From Halobacteriovorax sp. DA5 (lineage in GTDB: Bacteria; Bdellovibrionota; Bacteriovoracia; Bacteriovoracales; Bacteriovoracaceae), in the NCBI RefSeq assembly GCF_002903145.1, contig NZ_PPDJ01000007.1, positions 248,001 through 312,000 on the forward strand: DNA of 64,000 bases, in the 5' to 3' direction. Positions 34,758 through 43,647 of this stretch are shown in pieces. The notes below the pieces were generated by a model. It was given only the letters and a program-made list of their open reading frames with translations, was not told the DNA's origin and made no database searches. Within the stretch, counting starts at the first letter, position 1, and each line of letters begins with the position of its first letter. The position numbers and the translations under genes are program-made.

Positions 34758-35009
34758 CTAAAGAATCTCTTTTACGCGCCCAACCTCTCCGCTTTCAAGA
34801 CGAACCTTTATCCCATGCGGATGATAATCTGACTTCGTTAAAATATCTTTTACGATACCTTCCGTTAGCTCACCAGTGCGCTGATCTTTCTTTAAGACGA
34901 TGCGGACGCGCTCCCCTATTTCGATGTGGTCTCTTACGTTGCCTTCCACTTTATTCCTTTTATAGTCTTGCCTTAGCTTCCCAATAAGTGATTTTAACAG
35001 GTTGTACAC
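34758..35009 (-). CDS. ywbE: YwbE family protein (DUF2196)
   Basis: The 83-residue product (GTG start at 35009, TAAGG 7 bases upstream) has the compact YwbE core: GERVRIVLKKDQRTGELTEG, VKDILTKSDYHPHGIKVRL and a closing GRVKEIL, a small beta-barrel. The family is usually about 65 residues, so the first 20 are an extension. Function is unknown; a nucleic-acid-binding role is often assumed for this fold, which is inference. Confidence 0.88.
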   Translation of the reverse strand: MYNLLKSLIGKLRQDYKRNKVEGNVRDHIEIGERVRIVLKKDQRTGELTEGIVKDILTKSDYHPHGIKVRLESGEVGRVKEIL

Positions 35010-35110
35010 ATAAAAACCTTAATTTATTGGAGAAATTATTAAGTGTTAGCTTTCTAACGGCCTATAAAAATTCTTCAAAATGAATGTAGACAGGTTCCTG
35101 GATACTTTTC

Positions 35111-35130
35111 GGGATGCGCTCCAGCATCCC
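35111..35130 (-). terminator. GC-rich inverted repeat after the PLD-like gene
   Basis: GGGATGC (35111-35117) and GCATCCC (35124-35130) form a perfect 7-bp stem with a 6-base loop, beginning 3 bases past the PLD-like stop (35133). No T-run follows, so termination may be weak. Confidence 0.45.
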
Positions 35131-35132
35131 AC

Positions 35133-36545
35133 CTAAAGCAGAAAGTCTAAGAAATACACTAGCGGCATTGAGAGATAGAACTTAAGCTTCTCCATTGTGC
35201 CAGCACCTCTTGTTATGATTTCGTGGCCATGAAGCTCACGAGAGTGGTTCATACGAAGCTTGATATCATCTCGTACCGCCTTTGCTAGTTCTGGATTGTC
35301 ACGGCAGATGATCACCATCTCAGAGTTTAAATTTGCCGAGCGAGGATCGATATTATAAGTTCCAACGATTGTGTGCTTTCCATCAATGACTGCACGCTTT
35401 GAATGTACGCCCCACTTACTATGCTCATTAGTATTTAGAAGTTTATATGACTCATATGAGTTAGTTCCGTTGTAGACAAAGGTCTTAAGCCCTAAATCAT
35501 GAATCCTTCTAAGATTAAGCGCAAGAGCAGCAGCCGTATAATAGGCATCAGTTGAAAATAAGCTATTTGTAAGAATAGAGAATTCAACACCATTATCAAT
35601 TGCACTCTTAATAAGATTGGCTCCATCACTACGTAAAACAAGATATGGCGACTCAACGAGAAATTCACTCTTTGCTGATTTTACCAATTCTTCAAGACGA
35701 CGATAGACCTGGCGATTACTTACCAGCACACCAGGAGAATCTGTAATATAAGTTATGTCATTACACTCAAACTTATTCTCACTTGTGTGAATTTCTTCTT
35801 TAACTTTTGTAAGGTAATTCATAAGCCTTGCACTGTCTTTTCCAATATTAAAGAAGTCACTTTGAAGATTTTCGCTCGGAAGCTCCGGCACACTGGCGTA
35901 ATCAGATTCCCAGTAACTAAAGAAGCTCTGGCGAATATCTTTTACGACTTTTCCTTCAACCGTAATATCAAAATCATGAAAGTTATAATTTTCGCCTAAA
36001 TCAAAATAGTCATTGGCAATATTGCGACCACCAGTCATGGCAATCTTTCCATCAATGATTAAAAGCTTGCGATGGTTTCTATGCTGAACAGCAATGAAAT
36101 TTGTATTTGATACTGTATTATAATAGCGAACCTCAATCCCCTTCTCCTTTAAATAATTTGTATATTCGGGAGCGAGCTTAAAAACAGCAATGGAGAAGTC
36201 CACAAGAATTCGGACCTGCACTCCTCTCTGCGATGCCTTAATCAACTCACTCGTCACAACTTTACTAGCAAGATCAAGATCGTAGATAAAGAATTCAACT
36301 TCAATTGATTCGGCCGCATTTTGAATCATCTCAATACGTTTAATAAAACTATCAACACCATAAGGTATAACTTCAAGCTGATGAGGCGTCTTCATTCGTG
36401 AATAGATGGACTTGATATTAGAGACGACTTTAACTTCTTTATTATCCGTATAATAGATATAGGCCAAGAGTACGGCGTACATTGCGGCAATAAGTAAGAT
36501 GATGCCCGTTATGATTTTTAGGCTTAGTTTGTAGATTCTATTCAT
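35133..36545 (-). CDS. Phospholipase D-family protein (cardiolipin synthase-like)
   Basis: The product is about 470 residues with one N-terminal membrane helix (about residues 8-30). Two HKD motifs are present: HRNHRKLLIIDGKIAMTGG and HSKRAVIDGKHTIVGTYN; both His-Lys/Arg-Asp sets are intact. Membrane-anchored PLD proteins of this type make cardiolipin or cleave phospholipids on the periplasmic side. ATG 36545 overlaps the end of the upstream gene (stop at 36538), so the two are coupled. Confidence 0.88.
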   Translation of the reverse strand: MNRIYKLSLKIITGIILLIAAMYAVLLAYIYYTDNKEVKVVSNIKSIYSRMKTPHQLEVIPYGVDSFIKRIEMIQNAAESIEVEFFIYDLDLASKVVTSELIKASQRGVQVRILVDFSIAVFKLAPEYTNYLKEKGIEVRYYNTVSNTNFIAVQHRNHRKLLIIDGKIAMTGGRNIANDYFDLGENYNFHDFDITVEGKVVKDIRQSFFSYWESDYASVPELPSENLQSDFFNIGKDSARLMNYLTKVKEEIHTSENKFECNDITYITDSPGVLVSNRQVYRRLEELVKSAKSEFLVESPYLVLRSDGANLIKSAIDNGVEFSILTNSLFSTDAYYTAAALALNLRRIHDLGLKTFVYNGTNSYESYKLLNTNEHSKWGVHSKRAVIDGKHTIVGTYNIDPRSANLNSEMVIICRDNPELAKAVRDDIKLRMNHSRELHGHEIITRGAGTMEKLKFYLSMPLVYFLDFLL

Positions 36546-37329
36546 GGATACTCTCTTCAAGTTCATCAAGTTGGCTTAAAAAATTTTCTAAGTATTTAAG
36601 AGACGGCCCCCAAAGAGTTGGAGCACGCATGGCAGGAGTTACCACGAGCTCATGATAGCGAATATCACTATCAAGGCTCTTAAAGAGTTCGGCCATATTC
36701 ACTTGAGCATTAAGCTCATATGGAAAGTTCTTTGCTACATTAGTAAGAATCTCATCAAGTGGCAGTCTTTGGTTTAGTTGATTGTCGGTGTAGCGAACTT
36801 GCTTTTTAATGTCACTAACACGCTCTTTGAGCTTCTCAATTTGTTCAGAGATAAAGTGCCTCTGGGTCCCAATGAGATTAAGCGGATTGAGCATATGTTC
36901 GATTTCAATCTCATAACTTCGAGGAAGTTTCTTTGTCGCCTTACTGATCATATTCTTGATCTTATCTCCATAAGTACAAAGAAAGTGAAACTTAAAGAAG
37001 AATGTATCCAGGCGATCAAGAGAACTATAAGAGCTTACCACTCGAAGAGATTCCACAAGCCCAGCTTGGGTCATTTGGTATTCTCGCTCCCCTTGCGCCT
37101 TAGAAAGAAGAGCATCGTTTGCGAGTTTTTCCAATAAGCGAATGACTTGTGTATTTTGTAAATCAAGCTGACCATCTTCAAAGAAGCTCGACATCCAATT
37201 AGAAAAAAGCCCTGTAAAGAACTTAAACTCTGATGCCCTAAATGGCTTTCCACCATAAGAGGCATGCACGGCCAAAAGTGCGGCGTGAAGATATGCTTCA
37301 TTAGAATAGCTAAGGGACCCCTTTCTCAT
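36538..37329 (-). CDS. Unrecognised protein, possible regulator of the lipid operon
   Basis: The 263-residue product starts at ATG 37329 (MRKGSLSYSNEAYLHA), which has no SD; the in-frame ATG at 37347 has none either. The first 80 residues could be a winged helix, followed by a long helical region (residues about 110-200, coiled-coil-like around ISEQIEKLKERVSDIKKQ). The start codon abuts a GTTACATTGTAAC palindrome that is repeated near the divergent lipid operon. It may encode the protein that binds them, or simply be regulated by it. Confidence 0.6.
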   Translation of the reverse strand: MRKGSLSYSNEAYLHAALLAVHASYGGKPFRASEFKFFTGLFSNWMSSFFEDGQLDLQNTQVIRLLEKLANDALLSKAQGEREYQMTQAGLVESLRVVSSYSSLDRLDTFFFKFHFLCTYGDKIKNMISKATKKLPRSYEIEIEHMLNPLNLIGTQRHFISEQIEKLKERVSDIKKQVRYTDNQLNQRLPLDEILTNVAKNFPYELNAQVNMAELFKSLDSDIRYHELVVTPAMRAPTLWGPSLKYLENFLSQLDELEESIHE

Positions 37330-37330
37330 A

Positions 37331-37343
37331 GTTACATTGTAAC
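37331..37343. promoter_or_regulatory. Palindrome GTTACATTGTAAC
   Basis: This 13-bp perfect palindrome lies directly before the start of the minus-strand gene at 37329. A second near-copy is at 37394-37410. A dimeric regulator such as a TetR-type protein would fit, but no such gene is identified next to it. Confidence 0.6.
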
Positions 37344-37393
37344 ACATAAATAACCAGCATAAATAACTAATATTACGTTATCAGTAAGCCACT

Positions 37394-37410
37394 GAGTTAC
37401 ACTGTAACTC
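37394..37410. promoter_or_regulatory. Palindrome GAGTTACACTGTAACTC
   Basis: This is a 17-bp inverted repeat with 8-bp arms around a single central base, about 55 bp before the plus-strand lipid operon and sharing GTTACAnTGTAAC with the site at 37331. The two are candidate operators for the divergent promoters. Confidence 0.6.
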
Positions 37411-37464
37411 CAGACTGGCCATTTCACCTCCAAAATCATCGAAAATGAATTTATAGGAGGACAT

Positions 37465-38079
37465 ATGAATAACACTGTCTTTAAAATTGCTAGATTTATT
37501 GCAAGAGTTTATCTTCATACGTTTTATCGTTTTAAGAGCCTTGATGCGAAGAAGATTCCTGCGATGGGAAGTGCCATCTTAGTTTGCAATCATATTACAT
37601 TTCTAGATTGGCTCTTTATTATTGCCCACTCTCCTAGACCTCTTACTTTTGTGATGCACTACCGCTTCACACAGATCCCACTTCTAGGATCTCTTCTTCT
37701 AAAGTGTGGCATCATTCCAATTTGTTCACGTAAGGAATGTCCAATCATCTTAGATGAAACATTTAAACAAATTCGCGCAAAGCTTCTTGCAGGAGAGATC
37801 ATCTGTCTCTTTCCAGAAGGAAGACTAACAAGAGATGGAAAGCTAGGTGTTTTTAAACCAGGTATTGAAAAAATTATAAAAGAAACTCCGGTTCCAGTTA
37901 TTCCACTAACTCTAACAGGGCTTTGGGGAAGCTTTCTATCATGTTCTGGAAAAGGTGCCTTTACAGGTTTTCTAACAAGACTTCGTCCACAAGTTACTAT
38001 CACAAGCTTTGATGCTTTTGAACCAAACCTTACTTCGGCCGAGTCTCTGCAAACGTATTTCCAAGAGATGGGGGTTTAA
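37465..38079 (+). CDS. PlsC-like 1-acylglycerol-3-phosphate acyltransferase
   Basis: The 204-residue protein has the glycerolipid acyltransferase motifs: CNHITFLDW (the HxxxxD catalytic box), CSRKEC region, FPEGRLTRDG and VPVIPLTLTG. An amphipathic or membrane N-terminal helix is present. It transfers an acyl chain to lysophosphatidate or a similar acceptor on the cytoplasmic face. SD TAGGAGG precedes ATG 37465, and the following gene begins directly after its stop. Confidence 0.9.
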   Translation: MNNTVFKIARFIARVYLHTFYRFKSLDAKKIPAMGSAILVCNHITFLDWLFIIAHSPRPLTFVMHYRFTQIPLLGSLLLKCGIIPICSRKECPIILDETFKQIRAKLLAGEIICLFPEGRLTRDGKLGVFKPGIEKIIKETPVPVIPLTLTGLWGSFLSCSGKGAFTGFLTRLRPQVTITSFDAFEPNLTSAESLQTYFQEMGV

Positions 38080-38080
38080 T

Positions 38081-39289
38081 ATGAATACAACAATCACAAC
38101 TTGCTTCATCATTTTTGCGCTTTTCTTTATTGCAGAAAAGCTAGCACCAGCAAGAAAGCTTAAGAGTGTTTCAACTTGGTGTAAGAGAGTACTTCTTATT
38201 AATGCCATCCAAGTTGCTATCATTATCTTTGCTGGAATGACTTGGGATAAGCTCTTTATGTCAGCGAGCCTTTTTAAGATCTCTGCATACCTACCAACTT
38301 CAGTGACATCTATTATCGCTTACTTCTTTATCACATTTGTTTTCTACTGGTGGCACCGTGCTAGACATGAGTACAACTTCTTCTGGCTTACTTGTCATCA
38401 ATTGCACCACTCACCGGAGAGACTTGAAACTATCACGTCCTTTTACAAGCACCCACTTGAGATTGCTATCAATTCAATTATGATCTCAGCTATCTGCTAC
38501 GGCTTCTTTGGCCTCTCTACTGATGCAGCCTCTCTTACCCTAATCCTTACGGCCGTTGGTGAATACTTCTACCACGCCAATATTAGAACTCCGTACTGGC
38601 TTGGCTTTTTCATCCAACGACCTGAAATGCACCGAGTTCACCACGAAATGGGAAGTCACCACTATAACTACTCTGACCTTCCTCTATGGGATATGCTCTT
38701 TGGAACATTTAAGAATCCAAAAGAAGATACGGTTCCATGTGGTTTTGAAGATAATAAAGAACAAGAGCTTCTTTCAATGCTTACCTTTAAAGACGTCTTT
38801 AAAAGATCAACTCTTAAAGGCGAATTTAAATACATCGCTATCGTCTCAATTGGCCTTATTCAAATGTTTGGTTATCTTACAGGACAAGAAAATATTAAGG
38901 GACTAGGAACACTTAGTGTCTCTTCACCTCTTCCTATTGTCTTTACGAAATTTAACGGCAATGAAACCTTTAGCCAGAAGTACTATCTCAAGTACACAAC
39001 AGACACAGGCGAGATCATTGAAAAGGAAATCAGCAAGCACGACTTTGAAAAGATGCGTGCCCCATATAACCTTAGAAATGTCTACGGCTATGCCATGGCC
39101 TATGGGCCAAGTGTAAAAAAAGAAAAGATGCTCATTGCTCGAAATGAAATCTTAAACTTCGCTTTTTGCAACAACAAAAGTTCCATGAAGAAGGTTGGAG
39201 CTGGCAGCATCAAAGATTGGCAAATCTCAGTTTATTCAAAAGCACAAAACTCTAAAACATTAGAATTGGAGGGATCATGCAAACAATAA
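38081..39289 (+). CDS. Fatty acid hydroxylase / sterol desaturase superfamily protein
   Basis: The 402-residue product starts at ATG 38081, right after the acyltransferase stop. Residues 1-240 form a membrane di-iron oxygenase with the His boxes WWHRARHE, CHQLHHSPE, and HRVHHE plus EYFYHAN. The remaining 160 residues contain another hydrophobic helix and a soluble strand-rich part of unknown role, which is atypical of the family. Together with its neighbours it probably modifies an acyl chain of a membrane lipid. Confidence 0.88.
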   Translation: MNTTITTCFIIFALFFIAEKLAPARKLKSVSTWCKRVLLINAIQVAIIIFAGMTWDKLFMSASLFKISAYLPTSVTSIIAYFFITFVFYWWHRARHEYNFFWLTCHQLHHSPERLETITSFYKHPLEIAINSIMISAICYGFFGLSTDAASLTLILTAVGEYFYHANIRTPYWLGFFIQRPEMHRVHHEMGSHHYNYSDLPLWDMLFGTFKNPKEDTVPCGFEDNKEQELLSMLTFKDVFKRSTLKGEFKYIAIVSIGLIQMFGYLTGQENIKGLGTLSVSSPLPIVFTKFNGNETFSQKYYLKYTTDTGEIIEKEISKHDFEKMRAPYNLRNVYGYAMAYGPSVKKEKMLIARNEILNFAFCNNKSSMKKVGAGSIKDWQISVYSKAQNSKTLELEGSCKQ

Positions 39290-40458
39290 CAAACTATTCT
39301 TCACTACAATTTAAAATGCTAAGAATCGCCCTTGGCACATACCTCTTCTGTCACTTTGCTCACCTTCTAACAGTAGGTACAGAGCTTCTAAGTAGCAGCG
39401 GAATCATTCCAAGTGCAAATATGAACTTAAGCTTTCCATTCTTTCCAAATATCCTGTACTTCCTAGATGCACCTATTTGGATCACGGCCTTTCTTGCTAC
39501 ACTTGCACTCTCAAGCCTATGCCTCGTTTTCAATAAGCTTCCACGCTTAAACGCGGCTTTCCTTTGGTACGGCTTTGCGTGTATCTTCCACCGCAATAAC
39601 TTCATCTCAAACCCTTCTCTCTTCTACATCGGCTGGCTTCTTCTGGCCTTTGTAGTGATTAAGGGAAAAGAGATGCCAAAGCTTCTCTTTGACGGCGCGT
39701 GGTTTATCACAGGACTCTCTTATACAATTAGTGGACTCCATAAGCTTACAACCATCAGCTGGCAAAACGGCGAAGCCCTTTATCACCTTCTTGATAATCC
39801 CCTTGCTCGAAATAACATGCTTGTCGAAACTCTACTTGATGTCCCAATGCCACTTCTAAAACTTGCCACCTGGTCAGTGCTTCTTCTTGAGATCCTGGCC
39901 ATTGTCTTTGTCATAGTTCCAAAACTTAGAAAGTATCTATGGCTTGGTCTAACGATGCTTCATCTAGGAATTCTAACAACAGTAAACTTCGCAGACCTCA
40001 CTCTAGGAATGCTTGTCTTTCAACTCTTCATCTTTGATACGGATTGGTTTAAATCAAAATCTAAACCATCTGATATGATCACGCTCTTCTATGATAGCGA
40101 CTGTGGCGTATGCAATGGCTTTATTCGCTTCATTATGGACAATAACTCAAAAGAGAATATCTACTTTGCACCTCTTGAATCAAAGCTTGGTGAAAAGATC
40201 ATTCGTAAATATGGCCTAGAGAATAAAGACACGATGATTGTGAAAAAAGAAGATAGCGTCTTGATTGAGTCACAGGCCGTGCTTGAAGTCTTTAGCGAGC
40301 TTGACTCTATTTATCCGGTTGTTAGTTGGCTTAGGTTTATGCCTGGGTTTGTGAGAAATGCGGGGTATAGGTTATTTGCGAAGTATAGGCATCGTGTTTT
40401 TAAGATGGAGACGTGTGTGTTGTTGGGGGAAAGAGAGCGAGGGAGGTTTATAGGGTGA
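39277..40458 (+). CDS. HTTM-like membrane domain fused to DCC (DUF393) thiol domain
   Basis: The 393-residue protein has a membrane part with about seven helices (residues 10-260) that resembles the HTTM/vitamin-K-carboxylase-like family. A C-terminal DCC domain (residues about 270-385) carries TLFYDSDCGVCNGF with its thioredoxin-like CxxC pair and MPGFVRNAGYRLFAKYRH. The gene overlaps the preceding one by 13 bp, so translation is coupled. Its role in lipid modification is inferred from context only. A strong hairpin overlaps its stop codon. Confidence 0.85.
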   Translation: MQTITNYSSLQFKMLRIALGTYLFCHFAHLLTVGTELLSSSGIIPSANMNLSFPFFPNILYFLDAPIWITAFLATLALSSLCLVFNKLPRLNAAFLWYGFACIFHRNNFISNPSLFYIGWLLLAFVVIKGKEMPKLLFDGAWFITGLSYTISGLHKLTTISWQNGEALYHLLDNPLARNNMLVETLLDVPMPLLKLATWSVLLLEILAIVFVIVPKLRKYLWLGLTMLHLGILTTVNFADLTLGMLVFQLFIFDTDWFKSKSKPSDMITLFYDSDCGVCNGFIRFIMDNNSKENIYFAPLESKLGEKIIRKYGLENKDTMIVKKEDSVLIESQAVLEVFSELDSIYPVVSWLRFMPGFVRNAGYRLFAKYRHRVFKMETCVLLGERERGRFIG

Positions 40459-40471
40459 GTATTACTCACCC
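40453..40471 (+). terminator. Terminator hairpin of the lipid operon
   Basis: GGGTGAGT and ACTCACCC form a perfect 8-bp stem with a 3-base loop that includes the stop codon of the DCC-domain gene; TGAATTTAAATG follows. Confidence 0.65.
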
Positions 40472-40497
40472 TGAATTTAAATGAGAAAACATGAAAA

Positions 40498-40514
40498 AGA
40501 TTCGAACCCAGAGC
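40498..40514. other. tRNA T-loop-like sequence at the island edge
   Basis: On the minus strand the sequence reads CTGGGTTCGAATCT, like a tRNA T-arm (GGTTCGAATC), but the second half of the stem does not pair and no rest of a tRNA is present. It could be a remnant attachment site of the defence island beginning here, or chance. Confidence 0.2.
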
Positions 40515-40523
40515 ACAATAAAG

Positions 40524-41249
40524 CTAGAAACATTCTTTAAACATATTTTCTTCAAATTGAGACTCAAGCTCCTGCGGGGTTGTCAAAGTAGATTCAACAG
40601 TATCTAATACTGCTGTTACTTTTGCCGGATCATTCCTATACCATCTACCTTTATAAAATGCAGCATAATGAAATAAATGATAAGCATTCATTCTTTTACA
40701 AGTCTTCTCATAATCTAAGGGTAATCTTAAAGATTTTATGATATCAAGGACCCTTAGATTACAATCATATTCATGTTCAATCATTCTTTTGTAAGAAGCA
40801 AGAACATCTCTCTTCTCGAACTTAGACTTAACCTCAATCCCCATTGCCTCATGAGAATTAGTTATTATTTTATCTACTTCTGTTAAAATTATCTTTCGAT
40901 TATTAAATATCGCATCAAGCTCTTGTAAGAAATGGCAATATTCATGACATATAAATTCTAGGAGCTCCTCTCTATCCTTTCCTTTCACAGCTAAACAAAT
41001 AACAAACTCATCATTGAACTGCTCAAAACCACCAATTGTCTCATCACCATCAGAAAATTTTACTCGTTCATCATTAACAATATAGAAATTTAAAGGTGTA
41101 TTTCTTTTTTTTTGTTTGTTCTCAATCTCTTCAAAAAGATTTACTATTGCTGACTTATGTACTTCGCAATTCCACATATTAATAAACTCGTCTCTCCATT
41201 GATTAAATGGTACGATACAACTTTGCTGTTCATTAGAAATTGGATTCAA
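40524..41249 (-). CDS. HEXXH-type metallopeptidase-like protein
   Basis: The 241-residue soluble protein has a zinc-binding candidate FICHEYCHFLQELD (HExxH near residue 106) and downstream ILTEVDKIITNSHEAMGIEVK, where a Glu or Asp may be the third ligand. The C-terminal region is helical (MIEHEYDCNLRVLDIIKSL). It resembles the ImmA/IrrE or similar short peptidase domains often found in defence islands. It is the last gene of the block on the minus strand, 14 bp after the 166-residue membrane gene. Confidence 0.65.
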   Translation of the reverse strand: MNPISNEQQSCIVPFNQWRDEFINMWNCEVHKSAIVNLFEEIENKQKKRNTPLNFYIVNDERVKFSDGDETIGGFEQFNDEFVICLAVKGKDREELLEFICHEYCHFLQELDAIFNNRKIILTEVDKIITNSHEAMGIEVKSKFEKRDVLASYKRMIEHEYDCNLRVLDIIKSLRLPLDYEKTCKRMNAYHLFHYAAFYKGRWYRNDPAKVTAVLDTVESTLTTPQELESQFEENMFKECF

Positions 41250-41263
41250 AATGTCTCCTGTGA

Positions 41264-41764
41264 TTAATCAAAAACTGTTTTCACAAAATCATGTAAACAG
41301 ATTAAAAAAAATATTGTATTTAAAATTAATTTTTTATCGTCACTAAAGTGATATACAAAAGGAAAATTTGAATTTACATAAATCCCAATATTGAAAAGTA
41401 TAACTAACACAACAATCGAAACAACAGCTTTCGTTAAACCTTCTTCAGCTCTTAGTTGAACGATTATAAAAGATGGAAGTGAAAGCAGTAAGAACAAGAC
41501 TGAACTAACGACAATGTATCTCACAATACCTAGAACATCAGGATTGCTTATTTCTGAATTCTTATCACAAAAAAATAAAAATTCTATCAAATGATATAAA
41601 ATTGAATATGCAACACTACTTTGAGTTACATTAATAAAAACTAACCTATTTACTAACTGATTACCCCAAGTGTTCATTGGTCCATCAAGAGCCGTTAGAA
41701 TAAAAATACGTCTTACGACAAAAGGCAACAATGCTACAATGAGGTAGAGTATAAAGTTCATCAT
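41264..41764 (-). CDS. Membrane protein of unknown function, four helices
   Basis: The 166-residue product has about four hydrophobic segments (residues 3-22, 80-100 approximately, 108-125 and 145-160), joined by short loops. I recognise no family. It is closely followed by the HEXXH peptidase gene, so the two are likely co-expressed. Confidence 0.6.
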   Translation of the reverse strand: MMNFILYLIVALLPFVVRRIFILTALDGPMNTWGNQLVNRLVFINVTQSSVAYSILYHLIEFLFFCDKNSEISNPDVLGIVRYIVVSSVLFLLLSLPSFIIVQLRAEEGLTKAVVSIVVLVILFNIGIYVNSNFPFVYHFSDDKKLILNTIFFLICLHDFVKTVFD

Positions 41765-41832
41765 CTTTAATATCCTTTTTTCTAAATAATTACTCTATTA
41801 AGAGGGTGAACTTTAGTATGTTCATCAAACTT

Positions 41833-42864
41833 TCACTTCGAGACTGTACACCTAACAGGATCTGCTAATATCTCATATAAGCAATGCACATAATTATCAT
41901 CGTCTACCTCATAGCTATGTACTATTTTTAAAAATTTCACCGGAAGTTCTTGCTTATTGAAAAGATATTCAATTGTTTCTACTCCTTGATCATAAGCAAA
42001 AGGCAACGGATTTAATACTCTTGCTAAAATATTACCTTTTTTATCATAAAGATCCATAGACCCTCCTTGACTTCGTTTGACAACCAACCCATGCTGCATA
42101 AAGTCAACATCTTCTATTTTTATATTTACACTATACGTCGGACCAGCAACACACTTTATTGTTAATCTATTGTCATCTTCTCTATACTTCTTTGAGAGTA
42201 AGAATAATGCATAGTCGGGGTCATATTCTAACGGCCTTTCCATTTCAGTTGATGATATTTGAAGTAATGAGGGTAAATCCGATTTCAATGTATCAAGTTT
42301 TTCTTCGATGCTAGCTAATGCACTCTTCTCATCAATCAAAGGACTTTGTCTTACAATTTCACCCGAGTTTTTCAGAGCAATCTTTTTGTGTTCAAGGTTT
42401 CTAATTTGTTCAAGAATAATTAACTCCTCTCCGATAACATCTCCCCAGTCATCTATAGATGACCTGACAACATTAGATGCATCATGAACAATAGCCTCTA
42501 TCACTAATAAGTTCGTTTGATCCGAAGTTTTTGAGGTAGTGAGCATATCTTTAACTGTAGAATGCAAGCGATTATTGATTTTTTCTATATCTTTAATTCT
42601 TCTATATGCGCTAATTGCAAATTTCTTCATATTCTTTTCAAAATCTAACTTACTAAATACTCTTGCTGTAAACCAGGAGAAACCTATTGTAATCAAAAAC
42701 TGTAGAAGATTAAAAAGTGCCGTTTCTGTACCAGTAGTATCTCCCGTACTTAAAACTATTTGAATTGTAAAAAGTGCAATAGAAAGTATACAAAGAGTAA
42801 TTGATACAATTATCTCAAATACTGTTACGGGATTATTTTTTATGTTCTTTTTTAATTTATACAT
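41833..42864 (-). CDS. Two-helix membrane protein with cytoplasmic coiled coil
   Basis: The 343-residue product has two membrane helices (residues about 15-38 and 46-66), a basic stretch, then a helical coiled-coil region (about 85-215) and a strand-rich C-terminal domain (about 230-340, containing YSVNIKIEDVDFMQHGL). The shape suggests a membrane-anchored sensor or effector; I know no family for it. It is in a minus-strand series of unrecognised genes downstream of the helicase-nuclease gene. Confidence 0.6.
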   Translation of the reverse strand: MYKLKKNIKNNPVTVFEIIVSITLCILSIALFTIQIVLSTGDTTGTETALFNLLQFLITIGFSWFTARVFSKLDFEKNMKKFAISAYRRIKDIEKINNRLHSTVKDMLTTSKTSDQTNLLVIEAIVHDASNVVRSSIDDWGDVIGEELIILEQIRNLEHKKIALKNSGEIVRQSPLIDEKSALASIEEKLDTLKSDLPSLLQISSTEMERPLEYDPDYALFLLSKKYREDDNRLTIKCVAGPTYSVNIKIEDVDFMQHGLVVKRSQGGSMDLYDKKGNILARVLNPLPFAYDQGVETIEYLFNKQELPVKFLKIVHSYEVDDDNYVHCLYEILADPVRCTVSK

Positions 42865-43035
42865 TTATTCACCTATACTCAAAACTAATTCTTTGATTCA
42901 ACTAACTTTCTATTCCAAATACGTTACAGGATTTCTTAATAAAACATTGTTTCCAGCTAAATATTTATTGACCATATGTAAAGGTAAAACATCTGGACCA
43001 ATAAGTTTGCTGACTTAGTATCACATTAATATTAC

Positions 43036-43605
43036 TTAACCCTTCAACCATTTATTTAAAAAATTAATGAGTTGGCTGAGTCGGCTTCTCAGGGGCGTCG
43101 CACTTATTACATTATCAATGTCTTCACAAGGTACTACATTCATTTTATCGCTAGAGAAACTTATTATAATGTCATTGTTTTCTTCACAAATAACGTCTTC
43201 CTTCCACTCAGTTGAAATAATTATTGCTCTTACACTATTCAACATACTATTGTTCATACTCGCAAGTACTCTATTGTTTCCTGCTACAATTATATATACA
43301 TTTGGGCAACTAGGATGCTGCTTTAGTTTAATGCAATCATCACCGTGGAGTTGCTTACTTCTATCAGCCCAACCGTTTTCGATACCAGATAAACAAAGAG
43401 AGCTATGTCTCTTCCCCACTCCTCCGCCATATTCTTTTTTACGATCATCGGGATTCAACATAAAATAGTTCATATAGCTAGCATGTTCAGTATCTACAAT
43501 ATTTGATACAATTATATCTTGTTCGCCTAACTCTTGACTTTCTTTCCACAAGTGCTCATGATAAAGTGTAGAACCATTTAACAAATCTGAAACCTTCACT
43601 CTCAT
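43036..43605 (-). CDS. ParB/Srx-like domain protein
   Basis: The 189-residue protein starts MRVKVSDLLNGSTLYHEHLW. Its centre, HPSCPNVYIIVAGNNRVLAS with following SVRAIIIS, resembles the GxHRxxA core of ParB-like/sulfiredoxin-like nucleotide-binding domains, but with Asn in place of His. The surrounding domain is short and the C-terminus (LRSRLSQLINFLNKWLKG) could be an amphipathic helix. SD AAGGAG lies upstream. Function is not known. Confidence 0.55.
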   Translation of the reverse strand: MRVKVSDLLNGSTLYHEHLWKESQELGEQDIIVSNIVDTEHASYMNYFMLNPDDRKKEYGGGVGKRHSSLCLSGIENGWADRSKQLHGDDCIKLKQHPSCPNVYIIVAGNNRVLASMNNSMLNSVRAIIISTEWKEDVICEENNDIIISFSSDKMNVVPCEDIDNVISATPLRSRLSQLINFLNKWLKG

Positions 43606-43647
43606 ATAAAACTCCTTAATTGTAATTAATCAGAATCGATAAATTAG

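Noticed and set aside
40498..40514. tRNA gene
   Set aside because: Only a T-loop-like sequence is present; no acceptor stem, anticodon arm or paired T-stem can be made.
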